A stretch of 64,000 bases of DNA from Symbiodinium natans (taxonomy: Eukaryota > Sar > Dinophyceae > Suessiales > Symbiodiniaceae), in the NCBI GenBank assembly GCA_905221605.1, contig CAJNDS010002535.1:1-64000 (forward strand), given 5' to 3'. Shown piece by piece: positions 29,137 to 38,680 of the stretch (position 1 is the first letter of the stretch; each line of letters opens with the position of its first letter). The notes below the pieces were generated by a model. It was not told the origin of the DNA and ran no database searches. It was given only the letters and a program-made list of their open reading frames with translations. A program made the translations under genes and the position numbers.

Positions 29137-29328
29137 CTAGGGTTGAGTTTTAGGGCTTCGGGTTTAGGTTTTAGAGTTTCGGATATAGGCGAGAGGTCGT
29201 ACTTGATGCGAATTCCTGCCTTTGCACATCCGTGTCTCAGCGTTCGCCAGCCGGCATTGTTGAAATTTACCTCTTAGTCGACAGCGTCGCTGTTTAACTT
29301 GCAAACAAGTGCCCTGCCGGAGGCATGC

Positions 29329-29393
29329 CTGCTGAGGCACCGGCCATGGTCGATGAATGCTTTGGTGAAGGTCTCTACAGTTCCCACCAAGAC
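29329..29393 (-). CDS. Helicase motif Ib exon
   Basis: Acceptor CCTTCACAG, frame VLVGTVETFTKAFIDHGRCL, GC donor CAGCAG/GCATGC. Matches the VLVxT-x-x-x-L segment (motif Ib/Ic) and joins in frame to both neighbours (CLS-RGFFHF). Confidence 0.85.
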
Positions 29394-30281
29394 CTGTGAA
29401 GGAAGGACAGAATGAAGAGTCTTTCGCCGCGTGCAAGCGGCCCCTCTATGGTCCAGAGGAATGCTAGGACAACGGGGCAAGGCACAACCTTGGTTATCAT
29501 GCACCCAAAGGCTTCAAACCTAATCCTTACCACACGCCCGGAATGCGATTACTAGAAGGAAGGGCCTCCGGTGCTGGGCACAGCGAGGGCCCCCAGCCCT
29601 CATGAACCGTAAAACCCCGAAAAAGCCCATTCTGCTCTCCTTGAGGCCCCTGCCCCACAGGTAGAGCTGAGCCCTGAAACATTAACACCCTGTTTAGGGT
29701 TTAGGGTTTAGGGTTTAGGGTTTAGGGTTTAGGGTTTAGGGTTTGGGGTTTAGGGTTTAGGGTTTGGGGTTTAGGGTTTGGGGCTTAGCCCTACAGGACA
29801 ATGTGCTGGTGCCATTCTCCCCGAAAATTTTTCGTATGACAGCACCCAGAGCCAAAAACCCACATCTCTGAGATCAGGCATCTCATCAGGGAGTTAGGGT
29901 AGTTTAGTTTTGTTGGCTCAGGGTTCGAGTTTAGGGAAGCCTAACTATGGCCCTCGTTTTGGTTCCGATCTCGACACAGGACCTGAAAACTAGGCGCAAC
30001 TAGAGTGTGCAGAAAGCGATCATACTTCCTGGAACACTACCCATGTAGGTTCCGTCAAGCCTGAACCCCCTTTTTTGCGACTGGACTGCGAGCGACTGCC
30101 AGGAAAAAAAGACTCGACACGACTCCCACTCAGCTTCGGCGAAGACCCTGTACGTTGGCGAGCCTGACACCCCCTTATAAACATTAAACCCTAAACCCTA
30201 AAGCCTAAAGTTTAAAGCCTAAACCCTAAAGCCTAAAGTTTAAAGCCTAAACCCTAAAGCCCACATCCAGCGTCAGAGCGC

Positions 30282-30356
30282 CTTGGCGCGCAACACGCTG
30301 GCGTATTCCTTCGGGCCCCAACCAGAAGTGGTGAAGCCGGTGAATTCCACGCACTC
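30282..30356 (-). CDS. Helicase exon before motif Ib
   Basis: Acceptor GTTGAG, frame ECVEFTGFTTSGWGPKEYAS then VLRAK, GC donor GCCAAG/GCGCTC. Spliced: VLRAK-VLVGTVETF, giving the W-x-x-x-W/Y-x-x-VL-x-x-x-VLVGT spacing of Dicer helicases. Confidence 0.75.
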
Positions 30357-30522
30357 CTCAACACCATGTCAGTTTAGGGTGCAGGGTTCGGGGTTTATAA
30401 GGGTTTAGGGTGGTGGGTTTGGGTTGGGGGGCCTCATACAGGAGCCAGGAGCCTCGAAACTCAGACGAGAGGGACTTTTGAGGAGATGTCAGGAAGAAAA
30501 CGGGTAGGAAAATTATCGAAAA

Positions 30523-30753
30523 CTAATTCTTCAGGGGGATCACAAATGGAATGATGTAATTACTGCTTTTGCAGGAGTTGAGCTGCGGGGGCTTCTGTCT
30601 GCGATAAAAGTTGCATCCCTTCACCTCTACGCAGCCCCCGGTATCGTCCCCTGCGACAGAAATGGGTGCAGATGCATTCCCCAGCCTGTCTCTCTCATCT
30701 AAAGACACCACACCATCGTTCCGAAATGTGTGGGTGAACAAAGGAAGCCGAGG
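30523..30753 (-). CDS. Open frame, unknown, possible exon
   Basis: About 76 codons, including FTHTFRNDGVVSLDERDRLG and AGDDTGGCVEVKGCNFYRRQ, ending at a stop at 30523. It lies between motif Ia and Ib exons but has no helicase motif; it could be another gene or an insertion. Confidence 0.35.
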   Translation of the reverse strand, partial: PRLPLFTHTFRNDGVVSLDERDRLGNASAPISVAGDDTGGCVEVKGCNFYRRQKPPQLNSCKSSNYIIPFVIPLKN

Positions 30754-31242
30754 CACCAAACCCTAAACCCCAGCCCTAAAACCCTAAACCCTTAGTTCCT
30801 TCAGGCTCAGCACGACACTGTCAGTGTTTCCAAGAATGCGGGATCCTCTCCCCTGAAGCCCTCAAGGCCTTAAGGCCTCAACCCTAAACCCTAAAACCTT
30901 GAAAGGAACCTAGGGCGTCATGGCACCGAGACTGGGTGAATCTCAAGGTTCCCCCTAAGTGGCCTACCCGAAGATCAAAGATGCTCGTGAAGACTGCCTT
31001 AAAGAACCCTCAGCCTTCTTGGTTTACGGTTTACGGCTTTTTGTGGGTTATCTTTAATGAAGCCGCCTATAGAATTCTCACGTGACCTAGAAGCGAAAGG
31101 TCCTTTGGGGGCGTAAGGCTGTGCATCGGCCAAGCATCCCAAGTCTCGGCTCCCTCATGCTTCGCCAGGGTTGCGTTTACGCGCATCCTAAGAAAAGAGG
31201 TTTAGGGTTTACGTGGTTTAGGGTTTAGGGTTTGGGGTTTAT

Positions 31243-31400
31243 GTGGTTTAGGGGGTCTCAAATTCACGTTTGCGTGGGCCGTGTCTGACAATCTATATAC
31301 TCACTTTGCTGAGAGGACAGGGTTCACTTTTATCCCCAAGGTTAGGGATCGCAAATTCACGTTTGAGTGGGCCATGTCTGACAATCTATATTCACATTGC
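31243..31400 (+). CDS. Plus-strand tandemly duplicated exon, unknown
   Basis: After TTTAG, frame KFTFAWAVSDNLYTHFAERT continuing GFTFIPK/GTTAGG. A second copy 91 bp on (KFTFEWAMSDNLYSH) has lost two bases and shifts to a stop. Opposite in strand to the flanking helicase exons. Confidence 0.5.
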
Positions 31401-31789
31401 TGAGAGGACTTTAGGTCTCGGCAATCTGCATCTTGCCTGAGTTTTGGGCGCACTAGCTACTTGGAGCTACGCGCTTCTTATATCTGTGGCCATAAGTCGG
31501 GAAGTAGATTACTTGGCAAAAACTGGCTATGTCCTTCGTAAGGGTACTTGCAACCCTGTTCATAAGCAGCCATGAACCCTGCAGTCGGTCCAGTGACAAA
31601 GAGTATACCTCCAAAAGCGTGCTCTGCTGTCGGGATTTGCATGTCTCCCAAAGGGGTTTTAAGGTTTTCGGCTTTGGGGTTTCGGGGCTTCAGCTCTTAC
31701 CCCTCAAAGCACTGAACAACCATCCAAGCCCGCAGCCACTGCTGATGCGCCAGCAATCGCGAAGCGGTCCTGAGGCGGAATGGAGGATG

Positions 31790-31985
31790 AAGATAGTGGT
31801 CACCTACATGTTGGTGTGGCTCCAGCATGTGGGCGACTGATGGCAGCCAGTTGTGGGTTTAGGGTTTAGGGTTGAGGGTTTAGGGCTTAGGGGTTTGATC
31901 TGAGATGCCTGTGCATTCATGGTTCTAAGAAGGCGCGGCCGTGACTTCGCTCGTGGACAGTTAGCAAAGAGGCCCGAAGGCCTAA
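31790..31985. repeat. Segment duplicated at 36379-36520
   Basis: Shares CATGTGGGCGACTGATGGCA, GATCTGAGATGCCTG and GGACAGTT-AGCAAAGAGGCCCGAA with the 36.4-kb copy. Here a TTTAGGG tract occupies the place of about 28 bp of unique sequence in the other copy. Confidence 0.8.
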
Positions 31986-32063
31986 CCCCAAACTACACCC
32001 TAAACCCTAAACCCCTACACCCTAAACCCTAAACCCGGAAACCCTAAAGCCTATAAACTCAAC

Positions 32064-32133
32064 CAAGGAATTCCGAGGCCCCCGACACCATGAAGGCGAT
32101 TCGCTTGTCAGGATGGCGCCTCTGTTCAATCCG
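32064..32133 (-). CDS. Helicase motif Ia exon
   Basis: Acceptor GGCAG right after a run of 17 or more G (minus sense), frame RIEQRRHPDKRIAFMVSGAS then EFL, donor CTTG/GTTGAG. DKRIAFMV corresponds to the KxVxFLV strand of motif Ia. Confidence 0.75.
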
Positions 32134-32663
32134 CTGCCCCCCCCCCCCCCCCCACCTACTTTTTGCATCAGGACTTGCGCAATCGCCTGAAAGTTTGAGC
32201 ACACGGATACTCGGTGACTGCGCTTCCACGCCCTAAACCCTGAACCCTAAACCCTGAACCCTGAACCCTAAACCCTAAACCCTAAACCCTAAGCCCTAAA
32301 CCCGAAACCCAACCTTAAACCCTAACCCCACCCCCCCTCTCCCCTCCCCTGCCGACTGGGATCGTAGTTGTACGGTTTTGGGGGGGCGGGTGTTCCCCAA
32401 CTGCTTTCCCTAAACCCTGAACCCTGAACCCTAAATCCTAAACCCCTAAACCGGTTAGATCCTTCTTGGGGGATTGCGGCTGCAGGCCCAAAGGGTCCGT
32501 AGGTACCTCGACAGGCACAGGGGGTTGAGGGTTTAGCGTTTAAGGTTCCCACCCTAAACCCTAAAGACCCTAAACCCTAAACCCTAAACCCCTAAGCCCT
32601 AAGCCATCTAAGCCCTAAACCCTAAACCCCAAAACCCTAAACCCTAAACCCCAAACCCCAAGC

Positions 32664-32737
32664 CCGCTGGGTCAACGTCGGAAGCCGCCTGATCGCATCG
32701 AGGATGGCCAGCTCGGCCACCAGGGTCTTCCCAGCGC
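32664..32737 (-). CDS. Helicase Walker A exon, second half
   Basis: Acceptor GCCGGCAG, frame AGKTLVAELAILDAIRRLPT, GC donor CAGCGG/GCTTGG. With the 33.58-kb exon the junction creates ETGAGKT, the P-loop for ATP binding. Without splicing this island reads LPAGAGKT. The spliced form restores the NxIVxAxTGxGKT consensus. Confidence 0.9.
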
Positions 32738-33059
32738 CTGCCGGCAGCTCCCGGGTTTACATAGGGTTTAGGGTTTAGGTTTAGGGTTTAGGGTTTAGGG
32801 TTTAGGGTCTAGGGTCTTTAGGGTTTAGGGTTTAGGGTTGAGGGTTTAGGGTCTATAGGGTTTAGGGTTTAAGGTCTAATTATAGGATTTAGGGTTTAGG
32901 GTTTTTTTGCCACCCGACTAGCTGATGCATCACATCGCACTGCTGGGGAGATCCTCGTGTTTAGGGTTTAGGGTTTAGGGTAATCCTTTTGCATCGGAGC
33001 TTTTCGGGTACCGCCCGGCTCAGGCGAAACTACCTGAGCTTAGGACCCTAAACCCTAAA

Positions 33060-33210
33060 CCCTACATTCTAAACCCTAAACCCTCCTGAACCCTCCTAAG
33101 CCCTAGATTCTAAACCCCAAACCCTCCTAAACCCTCCTAAACCCTCCTAAACCCTGCTAAACCCTCCTAAACCCTCCTAAACCCTCCTAAACCCTCCTGA
33201 ACCCTCCAAG
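33060..33210 (-). repeat. CTCCTAAACC (10-mer) variant array
   Basis: About ten CCTAAACCCT-type units with an inserted CC (CCCTCCTAAA), a third length variant of the telomere repeat. Confidence 0.8.
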
Positions 33211-33583
33211 AAGCAGTTGGTATCTGGAAGTGCTGCGTCCTACTGGAGTATGTTCACCAGGGCTGAAGGCGCCCCACCACCTTGAAGGCCTTTCTGCACT
33301 CACCTTTTACAACAGGGGTTCAGGGTTCATGGTGCCATTCTACTGGTGTAGGTTGGGGGGGGGGGGGCCTTTTCAACATGTACTTTTCATGGCTTTATCA
33401 GATATTCCGTAGGGGCTCTCTCGTCGTCGAAGGCATCTGATCCCAATTTGGGGGGGGGGGTTGCTTGGCTTTCTTATAAGGGGTACAAGGCGGGACCCCA
33501 CCCTTTAGTCGCTTTTTCTGACTGGGAAGAAGGCCCGGAACCCTAAACCCCAAGAAGCCCTTCAGTCAGAATATGAGGCTCGC

Positions 33584-33713
33584 CTGTCTCCGCGCTGACG
33601 ATGAGGTTCTCATGCGCCGCGCGGGCAGCAGCTTCCCGCTGCCAGTCGTGAGGCGTCAGCGTCATGAGCGGCGACACGGGGGCTCGAAAGTCACCCCAGA
33701 AAGCTTCGACAGG
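33584..33713 (-). CDS. Helicase N-terminal exon (Q-like segment and first half of Walker A)
   Basis: Frame from 33713 includes MTLTPHDWQREAAARAAHEN then LIVSAETG, GC donor ACAG/GCGAGC. The LTP-x-x-x-Q-x-E...N-x-IV-x-A-x-TG pattern is the start of Dicer/RIG-I helicases. An ATG at 33665 could be the start, but the frame is open further upstream to acceptor CCCTAG. Confidence 0.85.
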
Positions 33714-34093
33714 CTAGGGGCTTAATTATGGTTGAGGGTTGAGGGTTGAGGGTTGAGGGCTCGCTGATCGATTCATTTTCCCACTTGTCGGTTCTCTCTT
33801 CTAGCCTTTATCGTTCTTGTTCTTTCATGCCTCGTGCCGTCCCGGGATCCTAAGTAGCCCAATAGAGCCATAAACCCTCTTTGGACGCGGGCTCTACAAC
33901 ATAAAAGCCCACCCAAGGTTGAGTCCTCAAGGAGCGAGCTTTGGGTGGCATTTCAAAAACTTCACCCTGACTTCTACAAGCCCAAAAGCGGCACACCAAG
34001 AAGGATCTCCCGCGGCGGCGGCACTGTTGGCACTCTTGGCACAAGACGCAACCCCCCCCCGTCCCCCTAATCAGTTTGTGGATGTGGCTTTGC

Positions 34094-34240
34094 TCATTGT
34101 CTGAAGCGGGCGCTTGGCAGTTCGGCCAATTCCGAAGTCAATGCGCAAGTCGGGAGGCCAGGCACGTCGACCACAGCAAAATCTGCCATTTGCCAGGAAT
34201 TCTTCCAAACGAAAATAGCATCCTTCCTGAACGCCGATAA
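34094..34240 (-). CDS. Exon, unknown
   Basis: Frame CYFRLEEFLANGRFCCGRRA continuing WPPDLRIDFGIGRTAKRP. It is upstream of the helicase on the same strand and could be its first coding exon or belong to another gene. Confidence 0.35.
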   Translation of the reverse strand, partial: LSAFRKDAIFVWKNSWQMADFAVVDVPGLPTCALTSELAELPSARFRQ

Positions 34241-34404
34241 TCCTATAAACCTGAAGTTCCTAAACCCTAAAACCCTTCCTGACTTGTCAGTCCGCAAAGT
34301 CCGCTCTTGAAGAGCTGAAGCCCGCGACTGGCAAATGATTGACTGTACATGAGCTGCGAGACGCGCCGCACCCTTCGACTCAAGACTGCCCTTGGCTGCA
34401 CTCA

Positions 34405-34510
34405 GGAGGGTAGCTATAAATTAAGCTTTTGGCTGCCTAATAAGAAACCCAATAAACCCAAAGGAGAGGTAAGGATCTAAAGTTACAGTAAAGTACCACA
34501 AAGTGCCCTA
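34405..34510. mobile_element. Family 9 element, copy 1
   Basis: GGCTGCACTCAGGAGGGTAGC to TCTAAAGTTACAGTAAAGTACCACAAAG is about 85 percent identical by eye to 63120-63230. Not clearly inverted. Confidence 0.6.
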
Positions 34511-34636
34511 GTTACACCAAACAAGCTTTCAAATGAGGACAAAGCCACGTGAGCTATGGAGGAGCTCAGCCGTGGTCCTGGCCAGTCCTTGCGAGAAGAA
34601 GCATCATAGGGAAGCTGGAAAAAGGGCTCGCCTCAC

Positions 34637-34795
34637 CTTGTCCAGGTCGTGTAGAGCGACAGCCACCTCACGGCGGTCACCATCATCTCCGAAGACGGCT
34701 CGCACCATGTCGAGGGCCTCGGTGAGACGCTGCTCCGCTGCCGGCAGGTCCCCCTTCTGCTTCAACTTCGCGCCCAGCTCGTGCAGAGTGACAGC
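34637..34795 (-). CDS. TPR-repeat exon
   Basis: Acceptor CCTAAAG, frame AVTLHELGAKLKQKGDLPAA then EQRLTEALDMVRAVFGDDGD, donor GACAAG/GTGAGG. TLHELGxxLxxxGDxxAAExxxxEALxxxxxxxG is a kinesin-light-chain/TPR_10-type tetratricopeptide repeat, a protein-binding scaffold. Strong splice sites. Confidence 0.8.
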
Positions 34796-34869
34796 CTTTA
34801 GGGATTTTTGTCACCCTCCAGGGTTTAGGTTTAGGGTTTAGGGCGTAGGGTTTAGGGTGGAGGGTGTAT

Positions 34870-35240
34870 GGGCTTAGGCCATAGGGCCACACAGCTTTCC
34901 AAGGATAGAAGGGATCATCTTTGGTTGTGAAAAGGACATGCTACCCCAACAAGGTCACAGCACGACTCGTGCAGAGCGTGTCCCGGGCCCAAAAAAAATT
35001 ATTAAAGGTTACCTACTGCACTTGAAGGTTCATGGGTAGTTAAGCCCTAACCCTAGGTATGGTTATAACTGCTGTCAAAAAGGGGTTATACCCAAGGTCA
35101 CCTATTCAGCACCCGAGGGGCAGAAAAGCCCTGAGAGGTCCAGTGCTTTCAGCATCAAAGCATCACTGAACTGTGGGTCGGCGGCCTCATTTGGGGGGCT
35201 TCTAGGGATTAACATTTTAAAGGTCAAGGCATAAAACTCT
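34870..35240. repeat. Segmental duplicate of 50015-50340
   Basis: Shared blocks include CATCTTTGGTTGTGAAA, CCTACTGCACTTGAAGGTTC, CAGCACCCGAGGGGCAGAAA and GAACTGTGGGTCGGCGGCCT. This copy has replaced about 30 bp of a decapeptide-repeat unit and is a decayed fragment of that gene. Confidence 0.85.
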
Positions 35241-35293
35241 GCATTGTCGTTCCCGGGAAAGTCATCTACATCCTAGGACTAACACCACCTTTC

Positions 35294-35873
35294 TTGCGAA
35301 GATTTGCCTCGGTTCTGGGAGAATGTGCCTGGCTTTGGCGACAGTTCTTAGACCCAGCAAACTTCAATATACAGGCACTGCCAAAATCCTCATTGCATGC
35401 GAGCGAAGCGCCCTTGTTGTGTTCAGTGGAGCTCCGGGGGCATGAGTGGCGACAGTGGACATTCAAGGGTCTTGACCTCAAGTGGATCCACGCGATGCCC
35501 CTGGCTCCGTTCCGGAAGTGGACAAGACATGTGCTCAAGAGACACGGTTACCGGGTTCGACGGCTTTTTGGCCTGGACCTCACTAATGCACGAAGCTTTC
35601 GGAGGTGAAATCCATGAAGCTGCTTCTCGAACTGGTGTGACGACTCGGGACATGTTTTTCGCGCCTGGGCAGATCGAGCCTGCGGCTCCTAAACTTACAG
35701 AAGCACGCATTCGCAGGAAGCGCCCGTTGCGAGAGCATATTCTCAGGAGCACCGAGATGGATAGCGCCATTCAGGAAGCATGCGGCGTCGAGTCTTTACG
35801 TAGACTGCGCATGGGGTTCTCACCCCAATCCAGCGCAGAAGCACCGCATTCTCGAAGTGCCGTGATGAGGTAG
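35294..35873 (+). CDS. Plus-strand coding block with a frame change
   Basis: First part (35294-35570) reads LGECAWLWRQFLDPANFNIQ and VELRGHEWRQWTFKGLDLKW; second part (about 35545-35873) is in another frame, FLAWTSLMHEAFGGEIHEAA and TEARIRRKRPLREHILRSTE, ending TAG. Either a short unseen intron or a frameshift near 35550. No known domain recognised. The opposite strand is also open but less coding-like. Confidence 0.45.
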
Positions 35874-35899
35874 TTTTTCGTGTTGCCAGAGCGGTGAGT

Positions 35900-36042
35900 C
35901 AAACCCTAAACCCTAAACCCTAAACCCTAAACCCTAAACCCTGCTAAACCCTAAACCCTAACCCCTAACGCCTAAACCCTAAACCCTAAACCCTAAACCC
36001 TAAATCCTAAACCCTAAACCCTAAACCCTAAACCCTAAAGAG
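35900..36042 (-). repeat. CCCTAAA array
   Basis: Two blocks of CCCTAAA units with CCCTGCTAAA and TAACGCC interruptions. Confidence 0.85.
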
Positions 36043-36188
36043 CCGTTTGGGGGTTTCATGAGATGCTGCGGATCAGCAGTTCACATCCGTGATGTGCTAG
36101 GGCCGATCAGGAAGCAGGTGGAGCTACTTTAGGGGATAGGATTAGGGGGACCCTTGGGGATATAGACCCTGTGAATAAGGTCCCTGTT

Positions 36189-36482
36189 TCAGAGCACCAG
36201 AAGAGGGTTAAGAAGGGGTTCCCCTTTAAGGGTCCCCCTTATCCTACCTAGGATACTTGCCGTGCACCACACGAAGAAAAGGGTTTTGGAAGCCATGATA
36301 CGCTTAAAAAAAAAGGGACCCCAAAATTGTAAAAGGGACCCAGTTTTTAAACAACGACTCATATCTGTGGCTTCCAGCATGTGGGCGACTGATGGCAGCC
36401 AGTTGTGGGTTTGTGCAGGTCCTTGCCCGCCGGCGCATGTGTGATCTGAGATGCCTGGGGGCGCGGCCGTGAGGTCGCTCAT
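36189..36482 (-). CDS. Open frame, unknown
   Basis: Minus frame MSDLTAAPPGISDHTCAGGQ then GPAQTHNWLPSVAHMLEATD. It overlaps the duplicated segment; the 31.8-kb copy retains TVxAAPS and THNWLPSVAHMLE but its middle is telomere repeat. Confidence 0.35.
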   Translation of the reverse strand: MSDLTAAPPGISDHTCAGGQGPAQTHNWLPSVAHMLEATDMSRCLKTGSLLQFWGPFFFKRIMASKTLFFVWCTASILGRIRGTLKGEPLLNPLLVL

Positions 36483-37058
36483 GGACAGTTTAGCAAAGAG
36501 GCCCGAAAGCCTAACCCTAAACCCTAAACCCTAAACCCAAACCCTAAACCCTAATTAAACGATATCCTACATAGAATGGAAGAAGGAAAGAGCACCAAAG
36601 TACATCCTAGCTTGTGGGCCTTATAGACCACCTGAAATGAAACCTGCATGCGGCAGAGCTGCACGCAGTGACGCAGAGGCTACAGATGCACATGTCCATG
36701 TCCATGACCTCCTCGCCTGAGGAAGCTCAGTGCGGGGCCTTGTGGTTTAAGGCTTTGGGTTGCCGACTCTTTGCAGACTTCCAAAGGCAGTGCTGGCAAA
36801 AAAAGGGCATGATGGATGGGCTGCCCCTGCAGAGCCCGTTAAGCTGCCATTCGACCTGCAGATTCCGGCCTCGCAGCGCAGCCGCCCAGGCTGCACCTTG
36901 GCTGAGGGGGTCGGGGGAAGGTGAAGAAGAACCGCAAGCAAGCCGAAGCCTCAGCAGCTGCCTTTTTGGTGCTAAAACGCCTGGCTTGTATAGAGTCTGT
37001 CTCGAGGGCCGTGTCTTAGCACGCCGATAAAGCCGTGTCGGCCGATCTCTACCAGGTG

Positions 37059-38430
37059 TCAATGGGAGAGCAAGCGGGTCAGTGGCTTCGAGTCACTGTT
37101 GCGAAGCTGCAGGAGGACGGCGGCCGCCAGTGCGACTATGTCGAGCATGGCAATCAGGAGGAAGGACGTCCGGAAGCAGCCAGCACCCACACAGATTGCC
37201 TTGCCTCCGGCCGCCCCCTCGTAGAAAGCCGGGAGCAACAGGAAGCTAATCATGGAAGACAAAGATTGGCTGGCCATCTGCGTGAGCCAAATCTTCCCGA
37301 AAGCAAGGCTGCCATACATCTCGTTGATCAGCGGGACCACTATCACAAAGAAGCATCCAATCGAGACGCCTAGCAGCAGCGCCCCAACCATGATACTGTG
37401 GATGTCCATGAAGCTCATCCACAAAAAGCCCAGGGCACCGCAGGCCACTGTGAAGATGAGCCAGTGCAAGCGGGTGAGGTACTTGCTGTACTTGTCGCTC
37501 AAGATGCCGACGAGAACACGGGACAACGCCGAGGTGAGCGAGAAGAGCGCCACGCCAAGGCTAGCAGCACTGGAGTGGCCTGCGCTCTCCACGATCAGGG
37601 CCATGTTCTGAATGACGGATAGGGCCCCCCCGAAAAGTGCGAACTGAATCAGGCTCAGTAGCCAGAAATCCAGGCCCTGAGCTGCCACAAGAAAAGGCAC
37701 TCCACGCACCTCACGCTTCGGCGAACTGACTTCTTCTTTGAGAGCCTGGAGCTCTTCCGAGCTTGGAGACCCACGGACAGTCAACAAGATGGCCAGGGGA
37801 GCCATCTGCAGCGCTATGCCAGAGTAGCCCACTGCCCGTGAAGGTTCTAAACTTCCTTCTGATAGAAAAAAGCTGACGATCACATTGTAGACGGCAAGTG
37901 CGGCGAGCAGAGTGCCGAGAACAATGAGGCGGCTGTGGTCCTGGCAGTCGAACGCTTGCCGCGGCTCTCCGCGAGGAAGCACCTTGATTCCTGGCAGCGT
38001 GAGGAGGCCAATGCCAAAGGAGGACATGGCCAGGCATGCGAGATAGCTGGGCAGACCTGGCCCCTTGGGCTTGTCGAAGATGTGGTCCCAGACAAGTGGC
38101 CAGAGCCCATTCGTAGTGGAAACGGCTGCTTTGGCACACCCCACCACGGCTCCACGGTTGTGCGGGAAGGATTCCGAACATGCCATGCACACAGTGTTGT
38201 CCAGGAGGCACTCGCTGCTATATCCGGCCAGAAGAGAGCCCAGCGCAGCAAGGGCAACTGTCAGTGTCGGGGACAGGACACCTCCCGCAACAGTCGTCAA
38301 GCCTATCAGGGAGTAGCCGACGGCCATGAGACAGCTGCCCAACACCACCGATGCTCTCGGGCCCATGGTATCGTAGATGGCGCCCCCCGCCGGGCTGGCG
38401 ATCATGCCCATGACTGCTGCAGCTCCGATC
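37059..38430 (-). CDS. Nodulin-like/MFS transporter, exon 4
   Basis: Acceptor GTATAG, about 456 codons to the stop at 37059: IGAAAVMGMIASPAGGAIYD, then some eleven hydrophobic segments, a central soluble loop (SPSSEELQALKEEVSSPKRE) and a conserved GILSDKYSKYLTR loop typical of MFS. Overall pattern fits the nodulin-like/NFD4 group of membrane transporters (substrate unknown). Long uninterrupted exon. Confidence 0.85.
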
Positions 38431-38434
38431 CTAT

Positions 38435-38530
38435 ACTTCCCTTAGAACCTTAATAATAGCAATGATATCTTAATCTACTCTTGGGTTTTATATATATACA
38501 TATATACAAAAAAGCCATTCCCAAGAAGGA
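38435..38530 (-). other. Intron 3 of the transporter (GA-AG)
   Basis: Joining ACCTT/GATTCTC (donor GA, 38539) to GTATAG/GATCGG gives SLTL-IGAAAVMG in frame. The intron holds a TATATATACATATATA run. Confidence 0.65.
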
Positions 38531-38539
38531 TAGAGAATC

Positions 38540-38680
38540 AAGGTCAAGCTGTGCATGGAGATGCCCAGGACATCGCGGAGCTCATCTTGCCAGGCGCCGA
38601 AGGCGTAGATGGAGCCTGACAAGACCTGCACGAGGCAGCCCATCACAATCAGCCACCATCTTTCCTTAGTTGTCCAGTAC
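38540..38680 (-). CDS. Nodulin-like/MFS transporter, exon 3
   Basis: Acceptor ACCTAG, frame YWTTKERWWLIVMGCLVQVL then SGSIYAFGAWQDELRDVLGI. R-W-x-hydrophobic, GxIYAFGxxxxxLxxxLGxS is the nodulin-like signature at the first transmembrane segment. Confidence 0.85.

Larger units (their letters stand above)
1221..33713 (-). other. Composite gene model: Dicer/RIG-I-like helicase with C-terminal dsRBD
   Basis: Minus-strand exon islands from 33.7 to 16.5 kb carry superfamily-2 helicase motifs in the canonical order, and later islands carry Dicer-type accessory domains ending in a dsRBD and stop at 1221. Several junctions were reconstructed: Q/Walker A, W-loop/Ib, Ib/DECH, DECH/next, IV to VYYF. Known family role: Dicer cuts double-stranded RNA for RNA silencing; RIG-I/DRH relatives sense dsRNA. 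I did not find the RNase III signature LExLGD, so catalytic Dicer activity is not shown. The interval holds an unrelated nested gene at 20.5-22.0 kb and could be more than one gene. Confidence 0.6.

Noticed and set aside
35423-35770. Minus-strand 115-codon ORF
   Set aside because: Overlaps the better plus-strand coding block; composition less coding-like.
36668-37062. ORFs downstream of the transporter
   Set aside because: Probably its 3' untranslated region; no splice or motif support.
37711-38453. Overlapping ORFs on both strands
   Set aside because: Shadows of the transporter exon.
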